Shown here piece after piece: positions 32,644 through 42,826 of a stretch of DNA of 42,826 bases. The stretch comes from Bacteroidetes bacterium MedPE-SWsnd-G1. GTDB taxonomy: Bacteria > Bacteroidota > Bacteroidia > Flavobacteriales > Flavobacteriaceae. A program made the translations under genes and the position numbers. Under the pieces are notes generated by a model. The model worked only from the letters and a program-made list of their open reading frames with translations. It ran no database searches and was not told the DNA's origin. Position 1 is the first letter of the stretch. Every line of letters begins with the position of its first letter. The stretch spans positions 1-42,826 of the forward strand of contig MPDD01000022.1 in assembly GCA_001874265.1 (NCBI GenBank), read 5' to 3'.

Positions 32644-33910
32644 TCATATCAAACCCACAATAAGGTATTAAAACTTCCGGAATTTTAATTCCTTCTGGTG
32701 TTTGGCAATTTTCCAAAATTCCTGCAAGTACTCTTGGCAACGCCAAAGAACTTCCGTTTAGCGTGTGCGCCAATTCGCTCTTACCATTTTCATTTTTAAA
32801 ACGCAATTTTAGGCGATTTGCTTGAAATGTTTCAAAATTAGAAACAGAACTAATTTCTAACCACCTGTCTTGTGCTGTAGAAAAGACTTCGAAGTCAAAG
32901 GTTAGTGCTGCGGTAAATCCTAAATCGCCGCCGCAGAGTCTTAAAATTCTGTATGGTAATTTCAATTCTTGTAAAATTCCTTTCACGTGTTCTACCATAC
33001 CATCTAAAGCAGTGTATGAATTTGAAGGGTGTTCTAATCTTACTATTTCTACCTTATCAAATTGATGCAAACGATTTAAGCCACGAACGTGTGCTCCATA
33101 ACTACCTGCTTCACGTCTAAAACATGGAGTATAGGCGGTGTTTGTAATTGGGAATTCAGATTCCTTTAGCAAAACATCTCTATAAATATTTGTTACTGGA
33201 ACCTCTCCAGTTGGAATCAAATACAAATTATCCATTCCAACATGATACATTTGGCCTTCCTTGTCTGGCAATTGCCCAGTTCCTTTTCCAGACTCTTCGT
33301 TTACCAAATGCGGAACTTGAACTTCATTATATCCTGCTGCCGCATTTTTATCTAAAAAGTAATTGATCAAAGCACGTTGCAAACGCGCTCCTTTACCTTT
33401 GTAAACCGGAAATCCAGCACCTGTAATTTTATTACCTAATTCAAAGTCAATGATGTCATACTTCTTCGCTAATTCCCAATGTGGTAAGGCTCCTTCGTGT
33501 AAGTTAGGAATACTCCCTTCTTCAAATATAGTTTCATTATCCTCTTCTGAAGTGCCTGCAGGAACAGAAGCATGAGGAACATTTGGAATTTGATAAAGTA
33601 ACTCTTGTAACTCTTCTGCTAACGCGTTTAACTTTTCAGTTAAGGTTTTAGAATCTTCTTTAAGTTGCCCTGTTTTTGCTTTTAATTCATTCGCTTTTTT
33701 AACTTCTCCAGTTCTAAAAAGCATGCCTATTTCTTTCGATAATTTATTAGATTCAGCTAGGGTGTTGTCTAATTCTGTTTGCGTATTTCTTCTGCCATCA
33801 TCTGTAGATACCACCTTGTTAAGGATTGTTTCAGCATCAGCAAAATTTCTCTTGGCCAATCCTTTTAAAACAGTATCCTTGTTTTCTCTAATAAATGCTA
33901 CTTGTAACAT
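32636..33910 (-). CDS. serS: Serine--tRNA ligase
   Basis: Charges tRNA-Ser (and tRNA-Sec where present) with serine. At 424 residues it has normal length. The N-terminal coiled-coil arm (about 25-105, rich in Lys, Glu and Leu) binds the long variable arm of tRNA-Ser. The class II core follows: motif 2 TPCFRREAGSYGAHVRGLNRLHQFDKVE (about 258-285, named here by FRREAGSYG) and motif 3 LNGSSLALPRVLAGILEN near the C terminus. A -7 box lies at 33940-33947 within the end of ribF. It ends over the convergent 47-residue ORF. Confidence 0.98.
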   Translation of the reverse strand: MLQVAFIRENKDTVLKGLAKRNFADAETILNKVVSTDDGRRNTQTELDNTLAESNKLSKEIGMLFRTGEVKKANELKAKTGQLKEDSKTLTEKLNALAEELQELLYQIPNVPHASVPAGTSEEDNETIFEEGSIPNLHEGALPHWELAKKYDIIDFELGNKITGAGFPVYKGKGARLQRALINYFLDKNAAAGYNEVQVPHLVNEESGKGTGQLPDKEGQMYHVGMDNLYLIPTGEVPVTNIYRDVLLKESEFPITNTAYTPCFRREAGSYGAHVRGLNRLHQFDKVEIVRLEHPSNSYTALDGMVEHVKGILQELKLPYRILRLCGGDLGFTAALTFDFEVFSTAQDRWLEISSVSNFETFQANRLKLRFKNENGKSELAHTLNGSSLALPRVLAGILENCQTPEGIKIPEVLIPYCGFDMIN

Positions 33911-33939
33911 AGGTCTAAATTTGTACGTATTTAAAAGCG

Positions 33940-33947
33940 CAAATTTA
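33940..33947 (-). promoter_or_regulatory. -7 element for serS
   Basis: TAAATTTG on the minus strand matches TAnnTTTG and overlaps the ribF stop codon. It gives serS a leader of about 24 nt, besides any read-through from ribF. Confidence 0.55.
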
Positions 33948-34886
33948 GGAAATAGAAGTCAGATTATTAATAAACTCCGTTGATTTACTTTTATCTATTT
34001 GCAATTGCTCTTTAAGCGAATCTAAAGAGTCAAATTTTTCTTCATCTCTAAGGAATTCTAATAATTCTACGGTGATTTCTTTACCGTATAAATTGGTATT
34101 TAATTTGAAAAAATGAACTTCAATTGTTTGATGTTTTCCATTAACTGTAGGTCGGTTTCCAATGTTCATCATGCCAAAATATTCCTTGTTTTCAATTGTA
34201 GACTTTACTACATAGACTCCTGTCTTGGGAATAATTTTATAATGTTCTGCAATTTTAATATTTGCTGTTGGAAAACCTAATGAAGTTCCTAGATTCTCAC
34301 CTTTAGAGACAATACCAGTTAAGTTAAAATTATATCCTAAAAATTTATTTGCCTTTATAATTTTTCCTTCCGAAATAGCAGTTCTAATTTTTGTAGAACT
34401 TATGGCAATATCATTTAAATTTTGAGCTGGAATTTCTTCTAATTCAAAATCGAACATTTCACCGTATTCTTTTAATTGTTCAAAATTACCTTCTCTGTTT
34501 TTCCCAAAATGGTGATCGTAACCAATAATTAGTTTCGATATATTTAATTTATTGACCAATACATCTCTCACAAATTCAAATGCAGTCAATCTCGAAAATT
34601 CTTTATCAAATGGATGAATGATCAATTCATCTAAACCTAATTTGTCTAGTAAATTGCTTTTTTCATTAAGCGTATTAATCAATTTGATTTCTTGATCTTT
34701 TTGCAACACCATTCTAGGGTGTGGAAAAAAAGTAAGCAGCACTGAGGTTTCGTTTTTATTTCTTGAAGCATTTAATAATTGTTCAATTATTTTTTTATGC
34801 CCTAAATGAACCCCGTCAAAAGTTCCAATGGTAACAACCGTTCTTTTTGAAGTTGAAAAATTCGAAAAATTATGTGTGGTGTTCAA
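33945..34886 (-). CDS. ribF: Bifunctional riboflavin kinase/FAD synthetase
   Basis: Makes FMN from riboflavin and then FAD from FMN. The 313 residues contain the nucleotidyltransferase domain first, with VTIGTFDGVHLGHKKII (about 18-34, HxGH-type motif), then IGYDHHFGKNREGNF and SSTKIRTAI. The riboflavin kinase domain follows with GENLGTSLGFPTANI (about 204-218) and GMMNIGNRPT. The start codon is TTG at 34884-34886: an in-frame TAA lies two codons upstream and no Met occurs before the conserved TIGTFDG block. A -7 box at 34914-34921 fits this start. Confidence 0.96.
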   Translation of the reverse strand: MNTTHNFSNFSTSKRTVVTIGTFDGVHLGHKKIIEQLLNASRNKNETSVLLTFFPHPRMVLQKDQEIKLINTLNEKSNLLDKLGLDELIIHPFDKEFSRLTAFEFVRDVLVNKLNISKLIIGYDHHFGKNREGNFEQLKEYGEMFDFELEEIPAQNLNDIAISSTKIRTAISEGKIIKANKFLGYNFNLTGIVSKGENLGTSLGFPTANIKIAEHYKIIPKTGVYVVKSTIENKEYFGMMNIGNRPTVNGKHQTIEVHFFKLNTNLYGKEITVELLEFLRDEEKFDSLDSLKEQLQIDKSKSTEFINNLTSIS

Positions 34887-34913
34887 CGATTAGAAATAAT
34901 GAATTATCAAAAG

Positions 34914-34921
34914 CAAAGGTA
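34914..34921 (-). promoter_or_regulatory. -7 element for ribF
   Basis: TACCTTTG on the minus strand matches TAnnTTTG, giving a leader of about 22 nt before the TTG start. It supports that start choice. Confidence 0.6.
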
Positions 34922-34965
34922 AATAAAATATAGGTTTCTAAACGAATAAGCGCTTGTAAAAAAGC

Positions 34966-34973
34966 TATTTTTG
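34966..34973 (+). promoter_or_regulatory. -7 element for secreted metalloprotease gene
   Basis: TATTTTTG matches TAnnTTTG, leaving a leader of about 44 nt. No clear -33 TTTG is visible at the right distance. Confidence 0.5.
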
Positions 34974-35022
34974 TTAATTAGAAAATAAAGGCTAATTTTA
35001 CAAAAGCCCCAATAATGCAATT

Positions 35023-37698
35023 ATGAAAAGAAGGTACTTTATAGGAATTTGTTTGGGATTCCTTTATTTATTCAATACTCAAAATTTTCTCGCACAAAAT
35101 AAATCGGTTTTATGGGGAGAAATAGGTCAATTAAATAGGGCAAAACTTAAAGAGTTAAAGGTTCCGTCGGATGGTGACTTTTACACTTTAAATACTCAAA
35201 AATTATCTCAGGATTTAAGTTTTTTACCTTTAAATCCTGGCTCACAGTCTAAATCTAGTGTTGTTATAAATTTACCAACACCAAATGGGGCAATAGAAGA
35301 ATTTGTTGTTAGTGATGCTTCCGTTTTTTCTAAAGAATTACAATCAGAATACCCATTGATAAGATCCTATACTGGGCAAAGTAAAAACTTTGGAGTTCGT
35401 TTCAGTTTTTCTCCTCAAAAAGGGTTAAGTGTAACCTATATTTCAGGAGAAGAATTAGGCTTTCTAGAGTTTGTTGAAAATGATTCCTATATTCTTTATG
35501 ATAGATCAAATAAAAATAATATTACCGGTAAATTTGAATGTTTAACCGATGATGTTCAAAATAATGTTTCGAAATCAGTTTCAACTGTAAAAGATGCGAA
35601 TGACGGAGTTTTACGAACTTTTAGATTAGCACTTTCTGTTACTGCGGAATATACAGAGTATTTTCATGGAGGATCGGTTGGAGTAGGAGAAGAAGATGTA
35701 GCAAAAGCGGCCGCATTGGCTGCAATGAATGCCACCTTAACTAGGGTTAATGGAGTTTTTGAACGCGATTTTGCGGTTCGATTGCAATTAATATCTAGTG
35801 TAAATGATATTATTTATACCAATCCTGCAACAGATCCATATTCAGATTACACTTCTAACGATAATTGGAATACAGAATTGCAAACAAATTTAACTGCTAC
35901 TATTGGTGAGTCAAACTATGATATTGGACATCTTTTTGGTCATGATGGTGGTGGTGGTAACGCAGGTTGCATTGGATGTGTTTGTACAGATAACTTAAAA
36001 GGAAGCGCTTATACATCTCCGGCAGATGGAGTGCCGTCTGGCGATTATTTTGATTTAGATTATGTGGCACATGAATTAGGACATCAATTCGGAGCAAATC
36101 ATACTTGGACTACGGATACTAGTGGACCAAATAATGAAGGAACTGGTGCTAATTTAGAACCCGGAAGCGGCTCAACAATTATGGGTTATGCCGGAATCAC
36201 TACATCAAATGTGCAAGGTAGAGGAGATGATTACTTCCATTTTAAAAGTATAGAACAGGTAACCGATTTTGTCCAATCTTTAAATTGTGATACAGAATCG
36301 AATTTAGGTCAAATTACACCAACTGCCAATGCGGGTTCAGATTATACCATTCCTATTTCAACGGCTTTCGTATTAAGAGGTCAAGGCACTTCTGATGGAC
36401 CAACGTCTTATTGTTGGGAGCAAAATGATGAAGGAGGGAATGGAGGAATTGAGACTTCTAATCCAAGCCCAACTAATGCTACTGGACCAACATTTAGGTC
36501 GCTAAAACCTACTTCAAATCCGGACAGATATATGCCTTCTTTTGCTTCGGTAATTAACGGAACTCTCTCAACTACATGGGAAACAGTTTCAGATGTAGCG
36601 AGAGATTTAGATTTTAAATTAACGGTAAGAGATAATTTAGTTGGAGGAGGTCAAAATGCAATTGACGCAATGAAAGTTACTGTTGATGGTACGGCAGAAC
36701 CATTTACAATTACATCACAAAACGAAGAAGGAATAATTTGGAGTAGAGGAGGAAGTGAAATAATAACATGGAATGTGTCAACTACTAATTCAGCACCAAT
36801 CAACACATCGCATGTTAACATATTATTGTCTTTAGATAATGGAGAGACATTCACAACATTAATAGAGAACACACCTAATGATGGGTCTCAGGAAATAGCG
36901 GTTCCATTTACAGCAGCACCGTATTGTAGATTACTTATTGAAGCGGTTGATAACATTTACTATGCAGTAAATAGCCATGCTTTTGCAATAGATTATTTGG
37001 TAGAAAAGACGTGTGAAGAATACACCGATGCCCCTAACATGCCTATAACTGATAACTCTACAGATTTTGATGAAACAACAATTTCCATCCCAGGAGATTT
37101 TATGTTGTCTGAAATTGAAGTTGCGGTAGATGTATCTCACACCTATTTAAATGATTTATTAATTTCATTAGTAAGCCCTTCTGGAACAGAGATTAAATTA
37201 ATTGAAAGATCTTGTAGTAGTAATGAAGATTTAATGGTGAATTTTAGCGATTCGGGTGATGTTTTGCAATGCCAAACGCCTACAACAGGCGTTTTTATTC
37301 CAGTAGATCCATTGGCAGATTTAAATGGAGAAGTAGGTAATGGAGAATGGACTCTTAGAATTAACGATAATGCTGCCGATGATACAGGGGTTTTGAATTC
37401 ATGGACCGTCAATATTTGCTCAACAGAAGAAACCGCCATTAATACGGGTGAATTTGTGAATGTTTATCCCAATCCTTCAAGTGAATTTGTAAATATTTTT
37501 ATGGTGTCTAAATCAGAAGGAGACGCAACAGTTTCTATTATAGATGCAGCGGGTAGGGCTATTTATTGGTCGTCTTACCCATTAAATAATGAAATTCTGA
37601 ATGTTGAAGTTAATTATGGCTCCATTGCTCAAGGATTGTATGTTTTAAAAATAGAGCAAGGAGGAAATGTAACTTCAAAAAGAATCATTGTTAAATAG
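35023..37698 (+). CDS. Reprolysin-like zinc metalloprotease with P domain and type IX secretion signal
   Basis: A large secreted protease of 891 residues. A signal peptide (about 1-25) and prodomain-like region (about 26-190) precede a metzincin catalytic domain with zinc motif HELGHQFGANH (350-360) and Met-turn STIMGYA (about 387-393). A region with Ig-like strands (about 430-660) follows, then a P/homB-type domain (about 670-800) with VDVSHTYLNDLLISLVSPSG and NGEWTLRINDNAADD. The last 80 residues are a type A type IX secretion sorting domain (VYPNPSSEFVNI ... GLYVLKIEQG). It is probably released or held on the cell surface and cleaves extracellular protein. It is monocistronic, with its own -7 box. 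Confidence 0.93.
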   Translation: MKRRYFIGICLGFLYLFNTQNFLAQNKSVLWGEIGQLNRAKLKELKVPSDGDFYTLNTQKLSQDLSFLPLNPGSQSKSSVVINLPTPNGAIEEFVVSDASVFSKELQSEYPLIRSYTGQSKNFGVRFSFSPQKGLSVTYISGEELGFLEFVENDSYILYDRSNKNNITGKFECLTDDVQNNVSKSVSTVKDANDGVLRTFRLALSVTAEYTEYFHGGSVGVGEEDVAKAAALAAMNATLTRVNGVFERDFAVRLQLISSVNDIIYTNPATDPYSDYTSNDNWNTELQTNLTATIGESNYDIGHLFGHDGGGGNAGCIGCVCTDNLKGSAYTSPADGVPSGDYFDLDYVAHELGHQFGANHTWTTDTSGPNNEGTGANLEPGSGSTIMGYAGITTSNVQGRGDDYFHFKSIEQVTDFVQSLNCDTESNLGQITPTANAGSDYTIPISTAFVLRGQGTSDGPTSYCWEQNDEGGNGGIETSNPSPTNATGPTFRSLKPTSNPDRYMPSFASVINGTLSTTWETVSDVARDLDFKLTVRDNLVGGGQNAIDAMKVTVDGTAEPFTITSQNEEGIIWSRGGSEIITWNVSTTNSAPINTSHVNILLSLDNGETFTTLIENTPNDGSQEIAVPFTAAPYCRLLIEAVDNIYYAVNSHAFAIDYLVEKTCEEYTDAPNMPITDNSTDFDETTISIPGDFMLSEIEVAVDVSHTYLNDLLISLVSPSGTEIKLIERSCSSNEDLMVNFSDSGDVLQCQTPTTGVFIPVDPLADLNGEVGNGEWTLRINDNAADDTGVLNSWTVNICSTEETAINTGEFVNVYPNPSSEFVNIFMVSKSEGDATVSIIDAAGRAIYWSSYPLNNEILNVEVNYGSIAQGLYVLKIEQGGNVTSKRIIVK

Positions 37699-37809
37699 AA
37701 GCACCCCTTTTTATTAATAGTTATAATTGAGTTAATGTGTCGAATTAACAATTATATGCTAAAAATTTCATTGATTTTTAACATATTAGGATTTAATTAT
37801 CCTTTTTTA

Positions 37810-37837
37810 TTGCAAAACCAAAAATAATTGTATTTTG
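37810..37837 (+). promoter_or_regulatory. Promoter of TonB-dependent receptor gene
   Basis: TTGC (37810-37813) and TATTTTG (37831-37837, one base short of TAnnTTTG) with a 17-bp gap fit a Bacteroidetes promoter. It lies 30 bp upstream of the gene. Confidence 0.45.
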
Positions 37838-37867
37838 CATCGTTGATAACTATTATTACTGAAATTT

Positions 37868-40687
37868 ATGAAAAAACTACTCTACGCCATTGTTGTGCTT
37901 TTTAGCACAACAGCCCTAATGGCACAAACAACCGTTACTGGAACGGTCACGGACAGCGAATCGCAACAGCCAATCCCAGGCGCTAATGTGAAAGTTGTTG
38001 GAAAATCTCTAGGAACTTCTGCTGATTTTGATGGAAAATTCACCTTAGATGTTAGTGAAAACCCACCATTTTCAATAGAAATCTCTATTATTGGATATTC
38101 ACCTACAACCGTTGAAATTACCCAAAATTCACAAGATGTAAATGTATCCCTAACAGAAATTGCCACATCTTTAGATGAGGTTGTTATTTCTGCTTCAAGA
38201 ACTCCAGAACGTATTATGGAGTCTCCAGTTACGATTGAAAGAATGGATGTGAGAGCAATTAAAAATTCTTCATCTCCTACTTTTTATGATGGGTTAGAGA
38301 ATTTAAAAGGTGTAGATGTAAACACAAACAGTTTAACTAATAAAAGTGTAAATACTAGAGGTTTTGCAACATTTGCAAATACTAGATTTATGCAATTGGT
38401 AGACGGTATGGACAACTCTTCGCCAGCCTTAAATTTTGCTTTAGGAAATTTATTAGGAATGAGCGAATTGGATGTAAAAACTGTTGAAGTACTTCCTGGT
38501 GCAGCATCTGCATTATATGGTGCAAATGCATTTAACGGAATCCTATTTATGGAGAGTAAAAATCCATTCGATAGCCAAGGGTTTAGTGTATACGGAAAAA
38601 CAGGATTAACATCTTCTACAAATGCAGGAGATAATCAATTTGTGGACGCCGGTTTTAGAGCGGCATTTGCGTTTAGCGATAAATTTGCTGCAAAAGCATC
38701 TTTCTCTTTCTTAAATGGTACAGAGTGGCATGCAACTGATTACAATCAGTATATAGATCAAGGCGCGGGTAACCCGGATACCGTATTGCCAGTGCAACCG
38801 GGTCAAACAGCATTTAATCAACTAAATGTATATGGTGATGAAGTTGCCATTGAATTGGATTATGATGCTTTGGCAGGAACACCGGCAGGAACATTTGGCA
38901 AATCTACTGTATCTAGGACAGGATATAACGAAGAAGATTTAACAGATTATGAAGCCCAAAGTATTAAGACGGATATATCATTGAATTTTCGTCCAATGGG
39001 TGATGACTTTGAAATCATTTGGAATTCTAAAATAGGAAAGGGAAATACCATTTATCAAGGAGCGAATAGATACAATATCAAGAACTTCTTTATGCAACAA
39101 CACAAATTAGAAATTAGAAACAATAATTTCTTTGTACGTGCTTATATGACTGATGAAGATGCAGGAGATTCTTATGATATGCTTTTTACCGGTGTTAATA
39201 TGAATTTAGAAACAGCACCACAATGGTACCAAACCTATGCCACAACTTATATTGGGGCTATATCAGGTATGATACCTGGAGTACCCGCAGGTAATCCAGA
39301 TATTGCAAACAATTTAGCAAGACAAAATTCTGATGCACAACACACTCCGCAACCGGGATCTGCAGCATTTAACAGCTTATTTGAAAAAATTACAAATGAC
39401 CCTGATTTGGTTACTGGGTCTAAATTTCAAGATGAAACGAAATTATACCATGCAGATGGAAATTATAATTTTGCACACCTATGGGATTGGGCAGATGTTC
39501 AAGTAGGAGGATCTTGGAGACAATATTCACTGAATTCAAACGGAACTATTTTTACAGATTATGATGGACCAATCGATTATAATGAATACGGTGCATATAT
39601 GCAATTACAAAAGAAGTTTGCTGATGATCGTTTAAAATTTACTGGGTCTATTCGTTATGACAAATCTCAAAATTTTGATGGAAATGTATCTCCAAGAGTT
39701 TCATTTGCGTATAGCGCAGGGGAAGATAGAAACCATAATTTAAGAGCCTCATTTCAAACCGGATTTAGAAATCCAACTACGCAAGATCAATATATCGGTT
39801 TAGATGCAGGACAAGCAATATTAGTTGGATCTGCGCCTGACAACTTAGATAGATATACTTCAAAACCTTTAGCATTGAGTCCTCTTGGCCAATTGATAGT
39901 TGGTGCGCCTTCTGTACAATTATCTGGTAGAGCGGCTTATGACAATGCATTTACACTAGCATCTGTTTTAGCAGGCGCTCCAGTTGTTGCTGATTTTGAT
40001 TATGTAAAACCAGAGCAAGTAACTGCTTTTGAAGTTGGGTATAGAGGATTGGTAGGAAAGGTTACTGTAGATATGAGTGCATATTACAATACGTACCAAG
40101 ACTTTATAGGAAACAAAACGGTTGTTTCTCCTTTATATGGTAATGTAAATTTTTCTGATATTATCCCATCACCACCACTTCCTGCTCCGACACCTGCTGC
40201 TTTAGTAGCATTGAGTCAAGGAGATTTTCAAGCATTTCAAGTGTACACTAATTCCGAAGCAGATATTTCTTCTTATGGTATGGGCTTAGGTTTAAATACA
40301 AAGATTTGGAATGGGTATAATGTGGGGTTGAATTATACTTGGTCTAAGTTTGATTTTGATCAATCTTCTGACCCAGATTATGAAGCCGGATTTAATACAC
40401 CTGAACATAGATTTAAGTTTCAATTTGGAAACCCAAATGTTTTCCAAAATTTTGGATTTAACGTAAACGTAAGGTGGAATGATGAATATTTATGGGAATC
40501 TACTTTTGCAGATGCAATTATTGATGCCAGAACAGTTGTAGATTTACAAGTTAATTATACGGTACCAAGTATTTTATCTACCTTTAAAGTAGGGGCAGCG
40601 AACCTATTAGGTCAGGAATATTTAACCGCGCCTGGTAACGGATTAATTGGATCTCAATTCTTTGCTTCTTGGACTATCAATCCATAA
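37868..40687 (+). CDS. TonB-dependent outer membrane receptor with CarboxypepD_reg-like domain
   Basis: A 939-residue active transporter of the outer membrane. A signal peptide (MKKLLYAIVVLFSTTALMAQ) is followed by a CarboxypepD_reg-like beta-sandwich (about 22-105; TGTVTDSESQQPIPGANVKV), a plug (about 115-235; TRGFATFANTRFMQLVDGMD, LPGAASALYGANAFNG) and a 22-strand-type barrel. This is the architecture of flavobacterial receptors, but no SusD-like partner gene follows, so the ligand is not necessarily a glycan. The protein ends in TINP, not the usual terminal aromatic. A strong terminator follows. Confidence 0.94.
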   Translation: MKKLLYAIVVLFSTTALMAQTTVTGTVTDSESQQPIPGANVKVVGKSLGTSADFDGKFTLDVSENPPFSIEISIIGYSPTTVEITQNSQDVNVSLTEIATSLDEVVISASRTPERIMESPVTIERMDVRAIKNSSSPTFYDGLENLKGVDVNTNSLTNKSVNTRGFATFANTRFMQLVDGMDNSSPALNFALGNLLGMSELDVKTVEVLPGAASALYGANAFNGILFMESKNPFDSQGFSVYGKTGLTSSTNAGDNQFVDAGFRAAFAFSDKFAAKASFSFLNGTEWHATDYNQYIDQGAGNPDTVLPVQPGQTAFNQLNVYGDEVAIELDYDALAGTPAGTFGKSTVSRTGYNEEDLTDYEAQSIKTDISLNFRPMGDDFEIIWNSKIGKGNTIYQGANRYNIKNFFMQQHKLEIRNNNFFVRAYMTDEDAGDSYDMLFTGVNMNLETAPQWYQTYATTYIGAISGMIPGVPAGNPDIANNLARQNSDAQHTPQPGSAAFNSLFEKITNDPDLVTGSKFQDETKLYHADGNYNFAHLWDWADVQVGGSWRQYSLNSNGTIFTDYDGPIDYNEYGAYMQLQKKFADDRLKFTGSIRYDKSQNFDGNVSPRVSFAYSAGEDRNHNLRASFQTGFRNPTTQDQYIGLDAGQAILVGSAPDNLDRYTSKPLALSPLGQLIVGAPSVQLSGRAAYDNAFTLASVLAGAPVVADFDYVKPEQVTAFEVGYRGLVGKVTVDMSAYYNTYQDFIGNKTVVSPLYGNVNFSDIIPSPPLPAPTPAALVALSQGDFQAFQVYTNSEADISSYGMGLGLNTKIWNGYNVGLNYTWSKFDFDQSSDPDYEAGFNTPEHRFKFQFGNPNVFQNFGFNVNVRWNDEYLWESTFADAIIDARTVVDLQVNYTVPSILSTFKVGAANLLGQEYLTAPGNGLIGSQFFASWTINP

Positions 40688-40721
40688 TAAAAGGGCACTA
40701 AATATTTAGTTACAGATAGAT

Positions 40722-40763
40722 TAAACTCCTCGTTTCAAGTACTTGAAAACGAGGAGTTTTTTT
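40722..40763 (+). terminator. Intrinsic terminator of TonB receptor gene
   Basis: Long stem AAACTCCTCGTTT...AAACGAGGAGTTT (40722-40734, 40746-40758), with inner CAAGT/ACTTG pairing and one bulged A, then a T-tract. Confidence 0.93.
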
Positions 40764-40810
40764 ATAAAAAAAATTAGAGAATTTCCTTTATTATTTCAAA
40801 TCAAATAGAC

Positions 40811-40818
40811 TATCTTTG
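40811..40818 (+). promoter_or_regulatory. -7 element for atpD
   Basis: TATCTTTG (followed by CA) is an exact TAnnTTTG match, giving a leader of about 55 nt. It stands alone between the upstream terminator and atpD. Confidence 0.65.
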
Positions 40819-40861
40819 CACCTTGAAAAAAGGAGCTTTGGCTTCAAAACAAAAAAGTTAA

Positions 40862-42388
<1,527 letters not shown>

Positions 42389-42456
42389 TTGGTTAATAGT
42401 TGTTTGAAACTGGTTCGCAAAACCATCTACAAATAACAAAGAATAAAGAACTAAAT

Positions 42457-42735
42457 ATGAAGTTAGAAATCGTAACACCTGAAGCAACACTTTTAAATTC
42501 TGAAGTTATTTCGGTATCAGTACCTGGAGTAAACGGAGCGTTTCAAATGTTAAATAATCACGCACCGATTGTGTCTTTATTAATAAAAGGAAATGTAGCA
42601 TTTAAAGGTGGTGCAATTACAATTGAAGAAGAATTTCAAGACAGATTCACAAAACAGGATGGTGAATATATTTTACCAATTAATAGTGGAACCATTGAAA
42701 TGAAAGATAATAAGGTAATTATTCTAGCAGATTAA
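42457..42735 (+). CDS. atpC: F1F0 ATP synthase subunit epsilon (short form)
   Basis: Part of the rotor stalk that couples F1 to the membrane ring. The protein has 92 residues and consists only of the N-terminal beta-sandwich (MKLEIVTPEATLLNSEVISV, then VPGVNGAFQMLNNHAPIVSLL). The C-terminal pair of helices that inhibits ATP hydrolysis in other bacteria (total about 130-140 residues) is absent. The start at 42457 was chosen because the longer frame adds a leader that is mostly the atpD-atpC spacer. It lies 68 bp after atpD. Confidence 0.94.
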   Translation: MKLEIVTPEATLLNSEVISVSVPGVNGAFQMLNNHAPIVSLLIKGNVAFKGGAITIEEEFQDRFTKQDGEYILPINSGTIEMKDNKVIILAD

Positions 42736-42760
42736 TTATTTTAGAATTTATAGATATTTA

Positions 42761-42792
42761 AAAGCCGAGCAATTTGCTCGGCTTTTTTTTTA
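42761..42792 (+). terminator. Intrinsic terminator of atpD-atpC
   Basis: Perfect 11-bp stem AAAGCCGAGCA/TGCTCGGCTTT (42761-42771, 42775-42785) with an ATT loop and a long T-tract, just past atpC. Confidence 0.94.
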
Positions 42793-42826
42793 ATATTGAT
42801 TAAAAGAGTTTGATTTCTTATAATTA

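Noticed and set aside
35900-36097. His-rich minus-strand reading frame in the metalloprotease gene
   Set aside because: It is antisense to the zinc-motif region; codon use follows the plus-strand gene.
42400-42456. Longer N terminus for AtpC
   Set aside because: The extra 19 residues lie in the atpD-atpC spacer and do not resemble epsilon; the conserved MKLEIVTPE start is at 42457.

Overview
The window is a stretch of chromosome from a member of the Bacteroidetes, almost certainly a Flavobacteriaceae species. The evidence is low GC, no strong Shine-Dalgarno sites, many promoters with the Bacteroidetes -7 element TAnnTTTG, a secreted protease with a type IX secretion C-terminal signal, a TonB-dependent receptor with an N-terminal CarboxypepD_reg-like domain, OlsF-type lipid synthesis, and many small families found mainly in this phylum (DUF2480, DUF3078, DUF4199, DUF4286). 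I found no rRNA, tRNA, CRISPR array, IS element or prophage. It reads mostly as core genome.

Layout. 0-2 kb: OmpA-like protein with five thrombospondin type-3 repeats, then about 400 bp with no gene. 2-4.4 kb (minus): SufE, a MIP18/DUF59 Fe-S assembly factor and DUF2480, followed by a DUF3078 outer-membrane protein. 4.4-9.1 kb (plus): PfkB-type kinase, a large diverged PurF paralogue, LemA and an M48 protease. 9.1-10.9 kb (minus): Mn-type superoxide dismutase and class 1 fructose-bisphosphatase. 10.9-14.5 kb (plus): GNAT, aspartate kinase and a bifunctional OlsF-like acyltransferase. 14.5-18.9 kb (minus): panB, a four-helix-bundle gene flanked by an imperfect inverted repeat, a 2-hydroxyacid dehydrogenase, a membrane-tethered LuxR-type regulator, then DUF4199, DUF1801, VOC and TM2 genes. 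19-21.9 kb: a PD40 propeller protein, an ECF sigma factor with a small Cys/His zinc-binding-like partner, an O-methyltransferase, and tatA on the other strand. 21.9-28 kb: PBP4-type carboxypeptidase, mutS between two SPOUT methyltransferase genes, and two poorly characterised proteins. 28-35 kb (minus): TPR protein - DUF4286 - rsmA - mgtE operon, and ribF - serS. A 47-residue ORF lies between them on the plus strand behind a sigma-54-like promoter. 35-42.8 kb (plus): type IX-secreted metalloprotease, TonB-dependent receptor and the atpD-atpC pair.

No completely new multi-gene system is evident. The strongest candidates for undescribed biology are regulatory or small. First is the membrane-bound LuxR regulator with a perfect 9-bp inverted repeat just upstream of a promoter for DUF4199-DUF1801-VOC-TM2. 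Second is the 47-aa ORF behind a near-consensus -24/-12 (sigma-54) promoter. Third is a 249-aa protein that resembles the accessory domain of long RluA-type pseudouridine synthases without the catalytic part. Fourth is the four-helix-bundle gene within an inverted repeat. All assignments were made by eye from sequence; no database search was run.
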